This document shows, piece by piece, positions 30,236-41,937 of a DNA stretch of 64,000 nucleotides; positions within the stretch are counted from its first letter, which is position 1, and every line of letters starts with the position of its first letter. The stretch is from the NCBI RefSeq assembly GCF_030269925.1, contig NC_085126.1, positions 1,366,501 to 1,430,500 on the forward strand. The letters run 5' to 3'. The notes under the pieces were generated by a model that made no database searches, was not told where the DNA came from, and saw only the letters and a program-made list of their open reading frames with translations. A program made the position numbers and the translations under genes. The DNA comes from Bombyx mori. Taxonomy: Eukaryota > Arthropoda > Insecta > Lepidoptera > Bombycidae.

Positions 30236-33200
30236 GGTTGGTGCTTCCCGCTTCCGTAGGTTTAACCCGCGATTCCCTACAAGTGACCCCTGGGTGGTGC
30301 TAAACGGGAGCCGAAAACATAACCGGTGGTAGGACCTAGTCCGACTGGCTGGCGACCACCCTCCAACTAGAGTCCGCCGCCAAATAGCCTAGCTGTGTTC
30401 CGGCGTGTGGGTTGGAGAGCCAGTTCTATCCCTTCCCTTTCCCTTTCCTTGTTGGGGGTAAGTCTTGGTGACGCCTGGAACTTGCGGAGCAGACGTGCGT
30501 GCGAACTCACGGGGCGTGATTGTTTGACGGGGGTATAGGGAGACCCAGTGAAACGGTACCCGCTGCCGCCCGCCGGTCAGTAGGGGACCTGAACCCGGGT
30601 GTCTCTACTAAACTCCGCCCCGGGAAGCTGTCCCGCCAACCGGTGTAAAATCCTGTCGTGCGGTCGTCGTGCCGGAGTCGGAGACCGGAGTGGATCCCGG
30701 CGATCGCATGCAGAGTGGACTGGGGGCCCTTCCATGCCCTGCGTCGGTCTCTCACGCAATCCGCGGTCGAGCACGTACTATGTTCCGCGCTTCATTCAGG
30801 TGTTGCCTCGGTCTCACCTCCAACATCCTACCTCTCCTAATCCTACTCTCCGAAAATTGAACAACTATGAAGTCGACAAAAAAAAAGAAAAGGGTTTCAC
30901 AGGCGGTCCCCCATTCCACATTTAATGTGGATTTCAGCAATGTCAGGGGCCTACATAGCAACCTTGACGCCGTACACCACCACCTTGAGACGGCGCAGCC
31001 TGCCCTGCTTTTTTTAACGGAGACACAGATATCTGCTCCGGATGATACCTCATACCTTGAGTACCCCGGCTACGTATTGGAGCACAACTTCCTGCGTAAA
31101 GCCGGGGTGTGCGTATTCGTCCGGGCTGATGTCTGTTGTCGCCGTCTTCGGGGCCTCGAACAACGGGACCTGTCCCTCTTGTGGCTGCGCGTAGATCACG
31201 GGGGCCGTAGCCGAATCTACGCGTGCCTGTACAGGTCCCACAGCAGTGATGCAGGTTCAGCTCTGTTTGAGCATGTGCAAGAGGGGACTAACCGCGTGCT
31301 TGAGCAGTACCCATCTGCGGAGGTGGTGGTTCTTGGAGACTTTAACGCTCACCACCAAGAGTGGTTGGGGTCCAGAACCACTGACCTCCCGGGTCGGACT
31401 GCCTACGATTTCGCCTTGGCCTACGGCTTCTCCCAGCTGGTGACACAGCCCACCCGTGTCCCAGATATCGAGGGGCACGAGCCTTCTTTGTTGGACCTTC
31501 TGCTGACCACAGATCCGGCCGGATACAGTGTGGTGGTCGACGTTCCGCTTGGATCGTCTGATCACTGCCTTATTCGTGCTGCCGTACCACTCTCTCGTCC
31601 TGATCGTCGAACGACGACCGGGTATCGAAGAGTTTGGCGGTATATGTCAGCAGATTGGGATGGATTGCGTGAATTTTACGCATCCTACCCATGGGGGCGG
31701 TTCTGCTTTTCCTCTGCTGATCCTGACGTCTGTGCGGACCGTCTTAAAGACGTGGTGCTCCAGGGGATGGAATTGTTTATTCCCTCCGCTGAAGTGCCCG
31801 TTGGGGGTCGCAGCAGACCCTGGTATAACAATGCCAGCAGGGATGCTGCACGCCTCAAGCGGTCCGCATACGTGGCATGGGATAATGCCAGGAGACGTCG
31901 GGATCCTAACATCTCAGGGGAAAGGCGGAAATATAACGCCGCTTCCAGATCCTACAAGAAGGTAATTGCCAAGGCGAAGTCGGAGCACGTTGCTAGAGTT
32001 GGCGAGCGATTGAAGAGCTATCCCTCCGGGAGCCGTGCTTTTTGGTCGCTCGCCAAAGCTGCAGAAGGAAACTTTTGCAGGTCTAGTCTCCCACCACTGC
32101 GCAAGTCCGATGACAGTCTGGCCCACAGCGCGAAAGAGAAGGCTGACCTTCTGGTCAAACTCTTCGCCTCGAACTCGACTGTGGACGACGGGGGTGCCAC
32201 ACCACCGAACATCCCCCGGTGTGATAGCTCCCTGCCGGATATCTGCTTCACACAGTGTGCAGTCAGGCGGGAGCTCCGACTCCTGGACGTCCATAAGTCG
32301 AGTGGGCCGGACGGCATCCCCGCAGTGGTTTTGAAAACGTGCGCCCCTGAGCTGACACCTGCGCTAACGCGTTTGTATCGCCTCTCTTATTGCACTAACA
32401 GGGTTTCGTCTTCATGGAAGACCGCCCACGTCCACCCTATCCCCAAGAAGGGTGACCGGTCGGACCCATCGAGCTACAGGCCTATCGCGATAACTTCCTT
32501 GCTTTCCAAGGTGATGGAGCGAATTATAAACACACAACTCCTGAAGTATCTTGAGGATCGCCAGCTGATCAGTGACCGACAGTACGGTTTCCGTCACGGT
32601 CGCTCAGCTGGCGATCTTCTTGTATACCTTACTCACAGGTGGGCTGAAGCCTTGGAGAGCAAGGGCGAGGCTCTTGCTGTGAGCCTTGATATCGCGAAGG
32701 CCTTCGACAGGGTCTGGCATAGGGCACTTCTATCGAAGTTACCATCTTACGGAATCCCCGAGGGTCTCTGCAAGTGGATCGCTAGCTTTTTGGATGGGCG
32801 GAGCATCACGGTCGTTGTAGACGGTGACTGTTCTGATACCATGACCATTAACGCTGGCGTTCCACAAGGTTCGGTGCTCTCCCCCACGCTTTTCATCCTG
32901 TATATCAATGACATGCTGTCTATTGATGGCATGCATTGCTATGCAGATGATAGCACGGGGGATGCGCGATATATCGGCCATCAGAGTCTCTCTCGGAGCG
33001 TGGTGCAAGAGAGACGATCAAAACTTGTGTCTGAAGTGGAGAACTCTCTGGGGCGAGTCTCCGAATGGGGTGAATTGAACTTGGTTCAATTCAACCCGAT
33101 AAAGACACAAGTTTGCGCGTTCACTGCGAAGAAGGACCCCTTTGTCATGGCGCCGCAATTCCAAGGAGTATCCCTGCAACCTTCCGAGAGTATCGGGATA

Positions 33201-33902
33201 CTTGGGGTCGACGTTTCGAGCGATGTCCAGTTTCGGAGTCATTTGGAAGGCAAAGCCAAGTTGGCGTCCAAAATGCTGGGAGTCCTCAACAGAGCGAAGC
33301 GGTACTTCACGCCTGGACAAAGACTTTTGCTTTATAAAGCACAAGTCCGGCCTCGCATGGAGTACTGCTCCCATCTCTGGGCCGGGGCTCCCAAATACCA
33401 GCTTCTTCCATTTGACTCCATACAGAGGAGGGCCGTTCGGATTGTCGATAATCCCATTCTCTCGGATCGTTTGGAGCCTCTGGGTCTGCGGAGGGACTTC
33501 GGTTCCCTCTGTATTTTATACCGTATGTTCCATGGGGAGTGCTCTGAGGAATTGTTCGAGATGATACCAACATCTCGTTTTTACCATCGCACCGCCCGCC
33601 ACCGGAGTAGAGTTCATCCATACTACCTGGAGCCACTGCGGTCATCCACAGTGCGTTTCCAGAGATCTTTTTTGCCACGTACCATCCGGCTATGGAATGA
33701 GCTCCCCTCCTCGGTGTTTCCCGAGCGCTATGACATGTCCTTCTTCAAACGAGGCTTGTGGAGAGTATTAAGCGGTAGGCAGCGGCTTGGCTCTGCCCCT
33801 GGCATTGCTGAAGTCCATGGGCGACGGTAACCACTCACCATCAGGTGGGCCGTATGCCCGTCTGCCTACAAAGGCAATAAAAAAATAAAAAAAAAAAAAA
33901 AA
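30236..33902 (+). mobile_element. CR1-like LINE, apparently complete ORF2
   Basis: A ~630-bp GC-rich leader, a 987-codon ORF, and a 3' end GGCAGCGGCTTGGCTCTGCC ... GCCTACAAAGGCAATAAA with a poly-A. At least eight 5'-truncated copies of its tail lie elsewhere in the window, so the family has been very active. I did not find a clear target duplication. The 5' end is estimated from the loss of similarity to the 140-bp unit. Confidence 0.8.
30867..33830 (+). CDS. CR1-like LINE ORF2: endonuclease-reverse transcriptase
   Basis: 987 aa with no internal stop. Residues ~1-230 form an APE-like endonuclease (FSNVRGLHSNLDA, FLTETQI, VVVLGDFNAHHQEWLGS, then SSDHCLI near residue 230). It nicks the target DNA. 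Residues ~440-800 are the reverse transcriptase: KSSGPDGIPAVVLK, PIPKKGDRSDPSSYRPIA, VSLDIAKAFDRVWH (motif A), AGVPQGSVLSPTLFILYIND (B), MHCYADDSTGDARY (C, YADD). The C-terminus has IRLWNELPSSVFP and runs into the 3'UTR. All visible catalytic residues are present, so it may encode active enzyme. ATG at 30867 begins MKSTKKKKR, a basic start. No ORF1 found upstream, so the element may be ORF2-only or rely on another copy. Confidence 0.85.
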   Translation: MKSTKKKKRVSQAVPHSTFNVDFSNVRGLHSNLDAVHHHLETAQPALLFLTETQISAPDDTSYLEYPGYVLEHNFLRKAGVCVFVRADVCCRRLRGLEQRDLSLLWLRVDHGGRSRIYACLYRSHSSDAGSALFEHVQEGTNRVLEQYPSAEVVVLGDFNAHHQEWLGSRTTDLPGRTAYDFALAYGFSQLVTQPTRVPDIEGHEPSLLDLLLTTDPAGYSVVVDVPLGSSDHCLIRAAVPLSRPDRRTTTGYRRVWRYMSADWDGLREFYASYPWGRFCFSSADPDVCADRLKDVVLQGMELFIPSAEVPVGGRSRPWYNNASRDAARLKRSAYVAWDNARRRRDPNISGERRKYNAASRSYKKVIAKAKSEHVARVGERLKSYPSGSRAFWSLAKAAEGNFCRSSLPPLRKSDDSLAHSAKEKADLLVKLFASNSTVDDGGATPPNIPRCDSSLPDICFTQCAVRRELRLLDVHKSSGPDGIPAVVLKTCAPELTPALTRLYRLSYCTNRVSSSWKTAHVHPIPKKGDRSDPSSYRPIAITSLLSKVMERIINTQLLKYLEDRQLISDRQYGFRHGRSAGDLLVYLTHRWAEALESKGEALAVSLDIAKAFDRVWHRALLSKLPSYGIPEGLCKWIASFLDGRSITVVVDGDCSDTMTINAGVPQGSVLSPTLFILYINDMLSIDGMHCYADDSTGDARYIGHQSLSRSVVQERRSKLVSEVENSLGRVSEWGELNLVQFNPIKTQVCAFTAKKDPFVMAPQFQGVSLQPSESIGILGVDVSSDVQFRSHLEGKAKLASKMLGVLNRAKRYFTPGQRLLLYKAQVRPRMEYCSHLWAGAPKYQLLPFDSIQRRAVRIVDNPILSDRLEPLGLRRDFGSLCILYRMFHGECSEELFEMIPTSRFYHRTARHRSRVHPYYLEPLRSSTVRFQRSFLPRTIRLWNELPSSVFPERYDMSFFKRGLWRVLSGRQRLGSAPGIAEVHGRR

Positions 33903-34051
33903 ATTTACCTTCGGCAACCACTTAATGCCAAATAGGGTGTGAGCTTATTCCCCCTTTTAGTGCAATAAAAACACTATAAATAGATCTAATTGGACTTGAA
34001 GCCATGATTCTGCATTGGAGCTTGAGAAAAAACTTTGATGCTATTATAATA
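33903..34051. other. Short spacer with diverged Bm1-like end
   Basis: GGCAACCACTTAATGCC ... GTGAGCTTATTCCCCC resembles a diverged Bm1 3' end; otherwise nothing recognised. Confidence 0.3.
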
Positions 34052-34444
34052 ATAGAGGTCCCGCAGTAGTCGAAATTCGACTATAATTAATTGGAATTCT
34101 AAGTTTGTACACTATTATGATTGTATTTTATACTTCTATAATCACAAATTTCGCCAAGGCTACTCTATAAAAAAATATTCTCAATTTGACTACAGACCTC
34201 AAGAACAAAAGTTTGACAATAAATAGTATGCATGCGTGTGTGCGTCAAGTACATGGTATGTAGTGTGTGTAATGTTTTCTTTATTGATTAAATGTATCTT
34301 TTATGCATTATTTTAGAAAAAATATTAGCATTGTGCACTTCCTCTCTATATTCTCTATAAGTGTGGAAAATTTCATACTCCTCCGTCCGCGCAATTTTCG
34401 TAAAAAGGGATACAAAGTTTTTGCTTCACGTATTAATATATAGA
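34052..34444 (-). mobile_element. Helitron family A
   Basis: Reversed 3' end AATAGAGGTCCCGCAGT followed by AGTCGAAATTCGACT; the 5' end TCTATATATTAATACGTG is next to A on the minus strand. CTAG is mutated to ATAG/CTAT. Lacks ~30 bp of the internal region present in other copies. Confidence 0.8.
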
Positions 34445-35399
34445 TAATGATGTAAATTTATACTGAAAAAATGTCAATTCGTTTCACAAAGTAATGTCCT
34501 AGAATAGATATTCTATGCTAAGGGCGGGTGCTGAATAAATAATAGGTAGATCGATACTCAGTGTGTTGAGATCCCATAATAGCCGGCACTGATGTCACGT
34601 CACTTCATAAAATACAATATCCGATATAGACGTCAAAATAGTTCAATATGATATTCTTTCACGAACAATACTTGGATAATTATGACCATTCAGGAACATA
34701 ATAAAATTTTAGTTCTTCAATTCTCGAAATTAGAAGAATCTTCTAGAAGTCTTATAGGTCTTATTTAACCACGTGGGCCGATATATAGTCCGCTTTATAA
34801 CAGTAATTATTGTTCAGATAAAATCTATATTTATTGGAAGTTTTTTTATGCTTGCATACCTTACGCTAATAGAAGTGAGTAATTGTATAAAAAAGAGATT
34901 ATTTTTATTTAAATTGCTTACGTAGCTTCACGAATGTTCTAGAACACAAAAATGTTTCACCCTCTTCTTCTTGTACCTAGCGTTTTCCCTTCCTACTTAA
35001 ACTCCACCACTTTGCCCGGTCTTCGGCATTTTGTGGGTGAGGTTGTTCTCCTCCTTCAATCCACCTTTACCACATCCAACCTCGTCAAATGCAAAAAATT
35101 CAAAACCACATAGGTACATGTAAATCCAATAATCCATTTGATGTCATAAAATCTCATCTCGAGTGCATTGAACCTGGGATCGTGTATTCAAATTTATACA
35201 TTCGATGAAGGCTTAGACTCGCTACGGAGCAACTGTTTAGTATTCTATATCAGATACCGGTGTTGGTTTTAATGTGAAATGCAATGGGTATCCGCCTGCC
35301 ATGCGCATATTTTTGCAGCGTAAACATTGAATCTAAATTTAGACACGTCATGATTTCAGGACTTCTTCCATATGGTTGTTATAATGTAACAAAATTAGA
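34445..35399. other. Unannotated 0.95 kb
   Basis: AT-rich; a pyrimidine-rich stretch at 34965-35100 may be a LINE scrap. No gene recognised. Confidence 0.35.
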
Positions 35400-35545
35400 T
35401 GGACAGAAGCCTTGACACAATTGGGACTTAGACCTCGTGTCTCAAGGTGGGGGCTGGCATTGACCTATCTGTGTGATGCGCTACCTTTGAACACTGAGTG
35501 GGCCGTGAGCTCATTTACTCTCCTCCAGTGCAATCAAAAATACAA
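35400..35545 (+). mobile_element. Diverged Bm1 SINE 3' part
   Basis: GACCTCGTGTCTCAAGGTGG ... GTGGGCCGTGAGCTCATTTAC, a degenerate Bm1 end. Confidence 0.45.
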
Positions 35546-35658
35546 TAGTATAAGTTAATGTACCAGGAGAACAAGTGTATTAGGAAGTAATTCGCGGTAC
35601 AACGTACAAATTGATCTCTCGAGAATCCAAAGTTATTTTGGTTTATCTTGAACCATTA

Positions 35659-36083
35659 TCTATATATTAATACGTGATGCAAAAACTTTGTACCCCTTTT
35701 TATGAAAATTGCGCGGACGGAGGAGTATGAAATTTTCCACACTTATAGAGAATATAGAGAAAAATATACATGCAAATTTTTTATAAAATAATGCATAAAA
35801 GATACATTAAATCAATAAAGAAAACATTACACACACTACATAGTCTACATACTATGTATTTGACGCACACACGCATGCATACTATTTATTGTCAAACTTT
35901 TGTTCTTGACGTCTGTTGTCAAATTGAGAATAGATTAAATATTGTTTATCTTTATTAATATTTTTTATAATGTAGCCTTGGCAAAATTTGTGATTATAGA
36001 AGTATAAAATACAATAATAATATTGTACAAATTTACAATTCCAATTAATTATAGTCGAATTTCGACTACTGCAGGACCTCTAG
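35659..36083 (+). mobile_element. Helitron family A (best complete copy)
   Basis: TCTATATATTAATACGTG ... AGTCGAATTTCGACT, ACTGCAGGACCT, CTAG, inserted between A (35658) and T (36084). 425 bp. It serves as the uninterrupted reference for the split copy at 9155-16289. Confidence 0.85.
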
Positions 36084-37366
36084 TAAATTCTTATTTTCAA
36101 GTTTATATAATTTGTTTGTAAACGCATTGAGATAAATCCATAAATCAGCTTTATGGCTATAAGTTTCCCGCTAATTCAAAGTATTTTGCAACGCCTCAAG
36201 AACAGAGTCATACTTTTTGTAGAATTTTGAATAATTTTTTACTAGCTTCGGTTTTATTTAAATTCAATATTACACTCATTTTAATCTGCACATTATAATG
36301 TCCCAACTACTTTTCCTACTGTTTACTATATTATCTATTAGGATGACCTTAGTATCACCATGGTAAGATGAAAATAAATATGCGCTGCTCAGATCTGCCG
36401 TGCTTGTGATATATACAGTAAGTGCCTCGGAGACACTTTTGAGAAAAACGCGGTTAAAGATTTCAATTTTACTTTTGACGTTTCTCGCGAAGTATAAAGC
36501 ATACCTAAGTTTTTATATTTTTTTAAGATAAATATAGGCTTTTGTAACAATTTGCCTATTATTATTTTTATTCAGAAATAATATTTAAATTATAAAGCTT
36601 GAAAAAATATTTATATTAAGGAATTTATAATTTAAAAAAAAACATTTTTTTAGCATTGGTACAGTAAGTGTGTGACTTACTGTAACAATCTTTAGTTTGA
36701 ACTACATACTGCAATTATGATTACGAAATGAGGTGAATGTTTAAATAGAATAACAAAAATTGCACAATTTGCTTAATGAAACTTAATCACTTACTGTAAT
36801 TATAGCTAGGAGCAATATGTAAACTTATGGCATCTACCATAAAGCACTGGAACCATAATTATTTACTCTTCCTCGATGTTATTTGTAGATAAAAGAAACA
36901 AAAGAGATCTTATGAAATCACAGCTTCATTGAATAATTACACAACTTTGTTAAGACTATAAAATTTTAAAATCAGTTCCATTTATTGAATTTTTTATGCA
37001 TTGAGAATAAAAAAACCACCAAAAATAAACACTTTGTTTCTAAAAAAACTAATACAGTTCTTTTTGGAATTTTTATAATAAAAATAATAATACGTAGATT
37101 GACAGAATGCAGCTGCACAACCCTGATCTAATAAGGTACTTTATAATCTTTAATAAGTCATTTAACCTCTTAAGACGGTTATTATGTACTACTAAACTAT
37201 TATGTAGATTATGAAATCCTCGATACAAGAAATTATCAAATCAGTCAATCTTACAAATCAATAATATTAGCACCTGTGTAACAGTTTATGGTAAAATAGT
37301 AAATGTCCTTTAATTGACTAGTAATATGTAGGCTTACATAATATAGGCATATTAGGGGTTAAAGTA

Positions 37367-38541
37367 TGAAATTGCCGATTTGACCTGAAAAATTGAAATT
37401 CGTTTTTTTTTTCATTTAACATATTTATTGAATCAAAATATCTACAATTATTATCTATACATTTCTACCATCTAATAGAAAGGTCAATTATCTCTTTGCG
37501 ATAGAACTCTGGTGATCTAGATTCTACAAACTGTGTGAAAGCATTTTGTACTGCCTCCTGGGACGAAAAGTTTTTATCACCTAGAAACTTGTCCAAATCC
37601 GAAAAAAATGGTATTTATTGCGTTGGAGCAAGGTCTAGCAAATACGGGGGGTGACCAATGGTTTCTAATTGCAGTTCCTGTAGAGTTAAAACGGTTTCTC
37701 GTGTTGTGTGAGGTCTTGCGTCATCATAGAGCAGTAATGGTGAAGACCGATTCAGGATTCAGGGCTGTTTCACTACAAGTTTTACTATCATTGTTCGGAG
37801 TACGGCATAGTAGACATTTACCGTTATTTCTTGACCAGATCGGAGAAACCTATAGTGAATAACACCATGTTGAGATCCCCAAACAATTACCATTACTATA
37901 CATATATTGGTAAGCTTTGCTTCAGGATACTGTTGCGGCGTTTGACCTGGGGTCAGCCATTGCATTTTTCGCTTACGGTTATCGTAAAGAATCGCTTTTC
38001 ATCACATGATATTACTTCGTTTATGTATCGATTCAACAAGGCAACACAAGGTTCAACACGCGTTTCTTTCTGCAGATCAGTCAAATCATAATGCACCCAT
38101 TTTTCCCTTTTTTTTTAAATTTCATTGATTTGGTGCAAATGAGTCACTATTGTTGATAAGGTAACATTAAACCATATCGCTAATTCCTGGGTAGTTTGGC
38201 TCGAATCAGCTCTCACCATCTCTTTCAATTCATTGTTATTCACATGTGTGGGCAGTCTTCCACGTGGTTCGTACTTCAAATCAAAATTTCCATCACGAAA
38301 GCGTTTAAACTAAAACACACGCTGCGTTCATTAGTAGTCCCTTCTCCTGCTTTTGCAGCGTTAGTCCCGCGTCGGAACTCTTATTAAAAAATCACTCGAA
38401 TTTTCAAAGTATCCATCTTTCTTGTCTAAGCTGAATAATAAAAAAAAACTGAAAGTCGATAATCGAACGTTACACATGTTCACAAAAAAATCTCTACGTC
38501 AATTCGAAGTAGGTACCTATTACAGCAAAACGGCAATTTAA
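37367..38541 (-). mobile_element. Mariner-family transposon, inactive
   Basis: Inverted ends (T)GAAATTGCCGATTTG at 37367 and, reversed, AAATTGCCGTTTTG at 38541, with TA outside the left end. About 1.17 kb, the usual mariner length. It is nested in the large TIR element. Confidence 0.75.
37410..38420 (-). pseudogene. Mariner transposase pseudogene
   Basis: Minus-strand fragments in order: the DNA-binding HTH region (GRLPTHVNNNELKEMVRADS, QTTQELAIWFNVTLSTIVTHL) at about 38300-38130; MQWLTPGQTP and IVWGSQHGVIHYRFLRSGQ at ~37960-37820; DARPHTT.. near 37735 with HPPYLLDLAPTQ; and the C-terminal RW.KCIDNN at ~37460. Several stops and frameshifts interrupt it, and the third catalytic Asp region reads APTQ followed by a stop. 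It is a dead cut-and-paste transposase. Confidence 0.75.
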
Positions 38542-38791
38542 ATAATCCCTGTTATTTAAAAAAAAAATCTGAACTCAAAACTCTTCGGTTAATAGATTTG
38601 ATGCAGAATTCGAAATGTTTAACCAAAAATCTCTTCTATTCTCAGGCATCAGAGGTACAAGCTTCTGTATAATATCTACTTTACGATCTGCAGTGATTCC
38701 TCTGGGACTATTTTTAAACTTCACCTAAGGAAACTTTTGGGTCTTCATAATTTTGGCTTGTAAAAAGTCCAGTGATTGCAACATCTCATAT

Positions 38792-38823
<32 letters not shown>

Positions 38824-38997
38824 ATGATTGAAAGTTTACTGGTGGCCCGAAGGCCTTTCCAGTTTCACCAGGACGGGTGGGCGAGCAAAGGCTCAGCCAA
38901 GAGGGGTGGGATTTGCTAACAACTGCCCGAGCGCCTCCGAAGGAGACCTAACAACTCAAGAGCAATTGTTTCGCGAATGAATCTACTACCGGATCGG

Positions 38998-39037
38998 AAT
39001 CGCGACCCGCTGAGAAGATCCGGCGAGAAACTCAGCG
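38998..39037 (-). promoter_or_regulatory. 3'UTR hairpin of the Jockey LINE
   Basis: On the element's strand: CCCGCTGAG, an 18-nt loop, CTCAGCGGG. The copies at 14393 and 28840 have CCCACTGAG/CTCAGTGGG, a compensated change. Candidate RT recognition structure. Confidence 0.6.
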
Positions 39038-39051
39038 GGCTGATGCATGGG

Positions 39052-41934
39052 TTAGGTTGCACGTCGACCTCTTTGTCGAGTTCGACGAGTACGGTTACCG
39101 GGGTCCCTAAGCCTGCCCCTAGTATTAGAGCTGAAGGCATCTAATGCAAAGGTTATTGGATCTGATGGATCCGTAAGGACGTGTCTAGGGCGTCGACGGT
39201 GACTGGCTCCTGCATGATCAGGATTCGGGGAGTAGTCAGCGGCGGCAACGATAAGGCGATTATCATGACGCATAGCCTTATCGAAGTATCGTTCCGACGC
39301 TGACTTCATGTATTTCCGAATTGATTCGAGGCCCAGGTCGTCGTGTAGGTCAACGTTCCTCACGAACCACGGAGCCCCGACAGCTAACCTGCAAAAGCGG
39401 GATTGTAGGGATTGGAGGGTGTCTATGTGTGTGCGGGCCGCGTGAGCGAACACCACACTCGCGTAAGTCATGACGGGCCTTATGCAAGTTTTGTAAAGTG
39501 TCACCTTGTTCCGAAGGGACATTTTACTCCGCTTACAGATCATGGGGTAGAGTCTACCGAGAATAAACGCGGCACGGTCACGGACTGATTTTATATGCGG
39601 GCGGAATGTCATCGATGCATCCAGGGTAACGCCCAGGTACCTGACCTTCCTGGCCCAGGGTATGGTTTGTCTAAAGAGAGTAATCGGGGGTGTGAGATTC
39701 CTCCTCCTAATCCGGGAGGAAATCCGTGTGGAGCTTCCCCTCTGAAATAGCACCGCAGTACTTTTCGCTGGGTTGATGTCTATGCGCCATTTTCGGAACC
39801 ACTGTCCTAGGGCTAGGGCTGCGCTCTGAAGCTTCTTCGCGATTAGGGACTTATTTCTACTAGATTAGTAAACAGTCGTGTCGTCGGCGAATAAAGCTAA
39901 ATGGGTCGGCGGCGACCGGGGAATATCGTTGACGAATAAGCTAAATAGGAGGGGTGAGAGGACAGAGCCTTGCGGGACTCCAGCTGTGAGAGGTCGTGGG
40001 GAGGAGCGGGTTCCCTCGACTCGATATCGAAAAGAGCGGTTCGACAAGAAGTCCCGTATGATGAGCACGAGACTATCCGGCACGCCCATGTTGAATAGTT
40101 TGAAAATCAAACCATTGTGCCAGACTTTGTCGAACGCTTTTGCGACGTCGAAGAAGAGAGCTCCCGTGTATAACGGTTTTGGTCGATTAAGCCCCACAAG
40201 AATGTGCTCCGTGAGGCGGTGCACCTGTTGAACGCATGAGTGATTTGTACGGAATCCGAATTGTTCATCGATAAGAATGCCCTTGGATGAGACGAATTCT
40301 CTGAGGCGTTTGTAGAGCAGACGCTCATACAGTTTGCCTAGAGACATGAGGAGGCTAATCGGGCGGTAGCTCGTCGGATGATTTTTTGGTTTACCGGGTT
40401 TATGTATGCCGATAACGTCCGCTTCTTTCCACACCGCGGGAAAGATACAGTTCGCCATAGCGGCATTGAAAATAGATGCCAACATCACGATGAGTTGGAC
40501 GGGTAGAAGTTTAATAACGCGGTTGGATATACCGTCGGAACCGGGAGCCTTGCGAGGACGTAGGTCTTTGATCAAGTCTTTAACTTCCATCGGGGTGACG
40601 GGTGGTAACGCATCAGAGGGTGGCAAGGAGGCTCTGCGTTCTACCTCACTGTCTACTAATTCTACATGAACAGGGTCCACGGATTGAGTGCTGGGCGTGC
40701 ACTGGGTTTGCAATGTATCGGCCAGCAGCTCTGCTTTTTCGTCATCATCGAACGCCGCGAGTCGGCCTGAGAGGCCTACGAGGGGGGGCATAGTTACTAC
40801 CGTATCCGATTTGAGAGTACGAGCTAAGCGGTAGTAAGACCTTTGGGAGGGCGCGAGTCCTTCTAAGAAATCAGACCATCTGGCATCTCGGACTTCGGCG
40901 ATGCGAGACTTTACGTCGCGTTGTAGGGCACGCATTCGAATACGATTTTCCGCGGTAGGATACCTGTCGTAGGCGCGTATCGAGGCGTTCTTAGCTCTAA
41001 GGAGTTCCCTAATATCGTCGGACAATTTGAAGCGGTGAAGGAAGTCCTCCGCTACAACTTGTTTCGATGACCTATCTAATGTCGAGGTGATGTGTGACGT
41101 TAAGATGTCTATGGCTTCAGCGGTATCCTGAGGAGACGGGATAGAGTCCGGGTTAAACGGGAGCGATGGTGGATCAGATTCAGCCAGGCTGATGCCCAGC
41201 GTGTGCCAATCCACCACAGTCCTCGTGACGGGAACGGAATCGGGAGCGCGACCGAGCTTCATAACGACGGGACGGTGGTCTGAATCTAACTCTGAAACTA
41301 CTTCGATCGAGTGTAAGCGCAGAGTTACGTTTTTTAATAACGCTATGTCGAGTATATCCGGGCGATGCGCGATATTTAGCGGGTAGTGAGTCGGGGTTAG
41401 CGGAGCGACGATATCGAAGGCGAGATCATCGACTAACGCGTCAAGCCGCCTGCCATTCGGGGTTGTGGTGTGTGAGTTCCACCTGATGTGCTTACAATTT
41501 AGGTCGCCCGCCAGAATGACAGAGCTCCCCATACCGAGCAGCGCCTCGATATCACTGCTTAGAACGATCTTATCCGGTGGAAGATAAACGGACGCGATAA
41601 CGATCGGCGCGTGTCCCGTCAGTGAGATTCGGCACACTGATGCTTCGATATTAGCGAGCGCGGGAGGATCGAGCGGGACGCAATGCAGGGCTCTTCTATA
41701 GTAAATGACGGTACCACCACCACGGGCAGAGAGCCTGTCGTTCCTGACCATGTTATAGTTCGCGATTTTAGGGTCACGGCGCGCGGGCTTAAGTAGGGTC
41801 TCCTGCACTAAAAAGATATCAATTTGGTGGTCACGCAAAAAGTCAGAAACCTGATCACGTTGATTTGCGAGACCGTAAGCGTTAAAAAATCCTATCGTTA
41901 CGGATAGGGGCTTTATTCTACTTATATACGCCAT
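39052..41934 (-). pseudogene. Jockey LINE ORF2: endonuclease-reverse transcriptase with one nonsense codon
   Basis: The reading frame starts at ATG 41934 (MAYISRIKPLS) and encodes about 960 residues. Endonuclease ~10-230: IGFFNAYGLANQRDQV, IFLVQETLL, VILAGDLNCKHIRWNS, SDHRPV. RT ~450-790: LRPRKAPGSDGISNRV, IHKPGKPKNHPTSYRPIS, FFDVAKAFDKVWH, AGVPQGSVLSPLLFSLFVND, LALFADDTTVY. Directly after the catalytic FADD block, TAC TAA at 39865 replaces the TAC TAC seen in the copy at 27507. The frame then remains open to 39052 (WRIDINPAKSTAVLF, RRRPRHVLTD). A single nonsense mutation has inactivated an otherwise intact ORF. Confidence 0.9.
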
Positions 41935-41937
41935 TGA

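Noticed and set aside
37608..38091. Plus-strand ORFs over the mariner
   Set aside because: Mariner motifs are on the minus strand.
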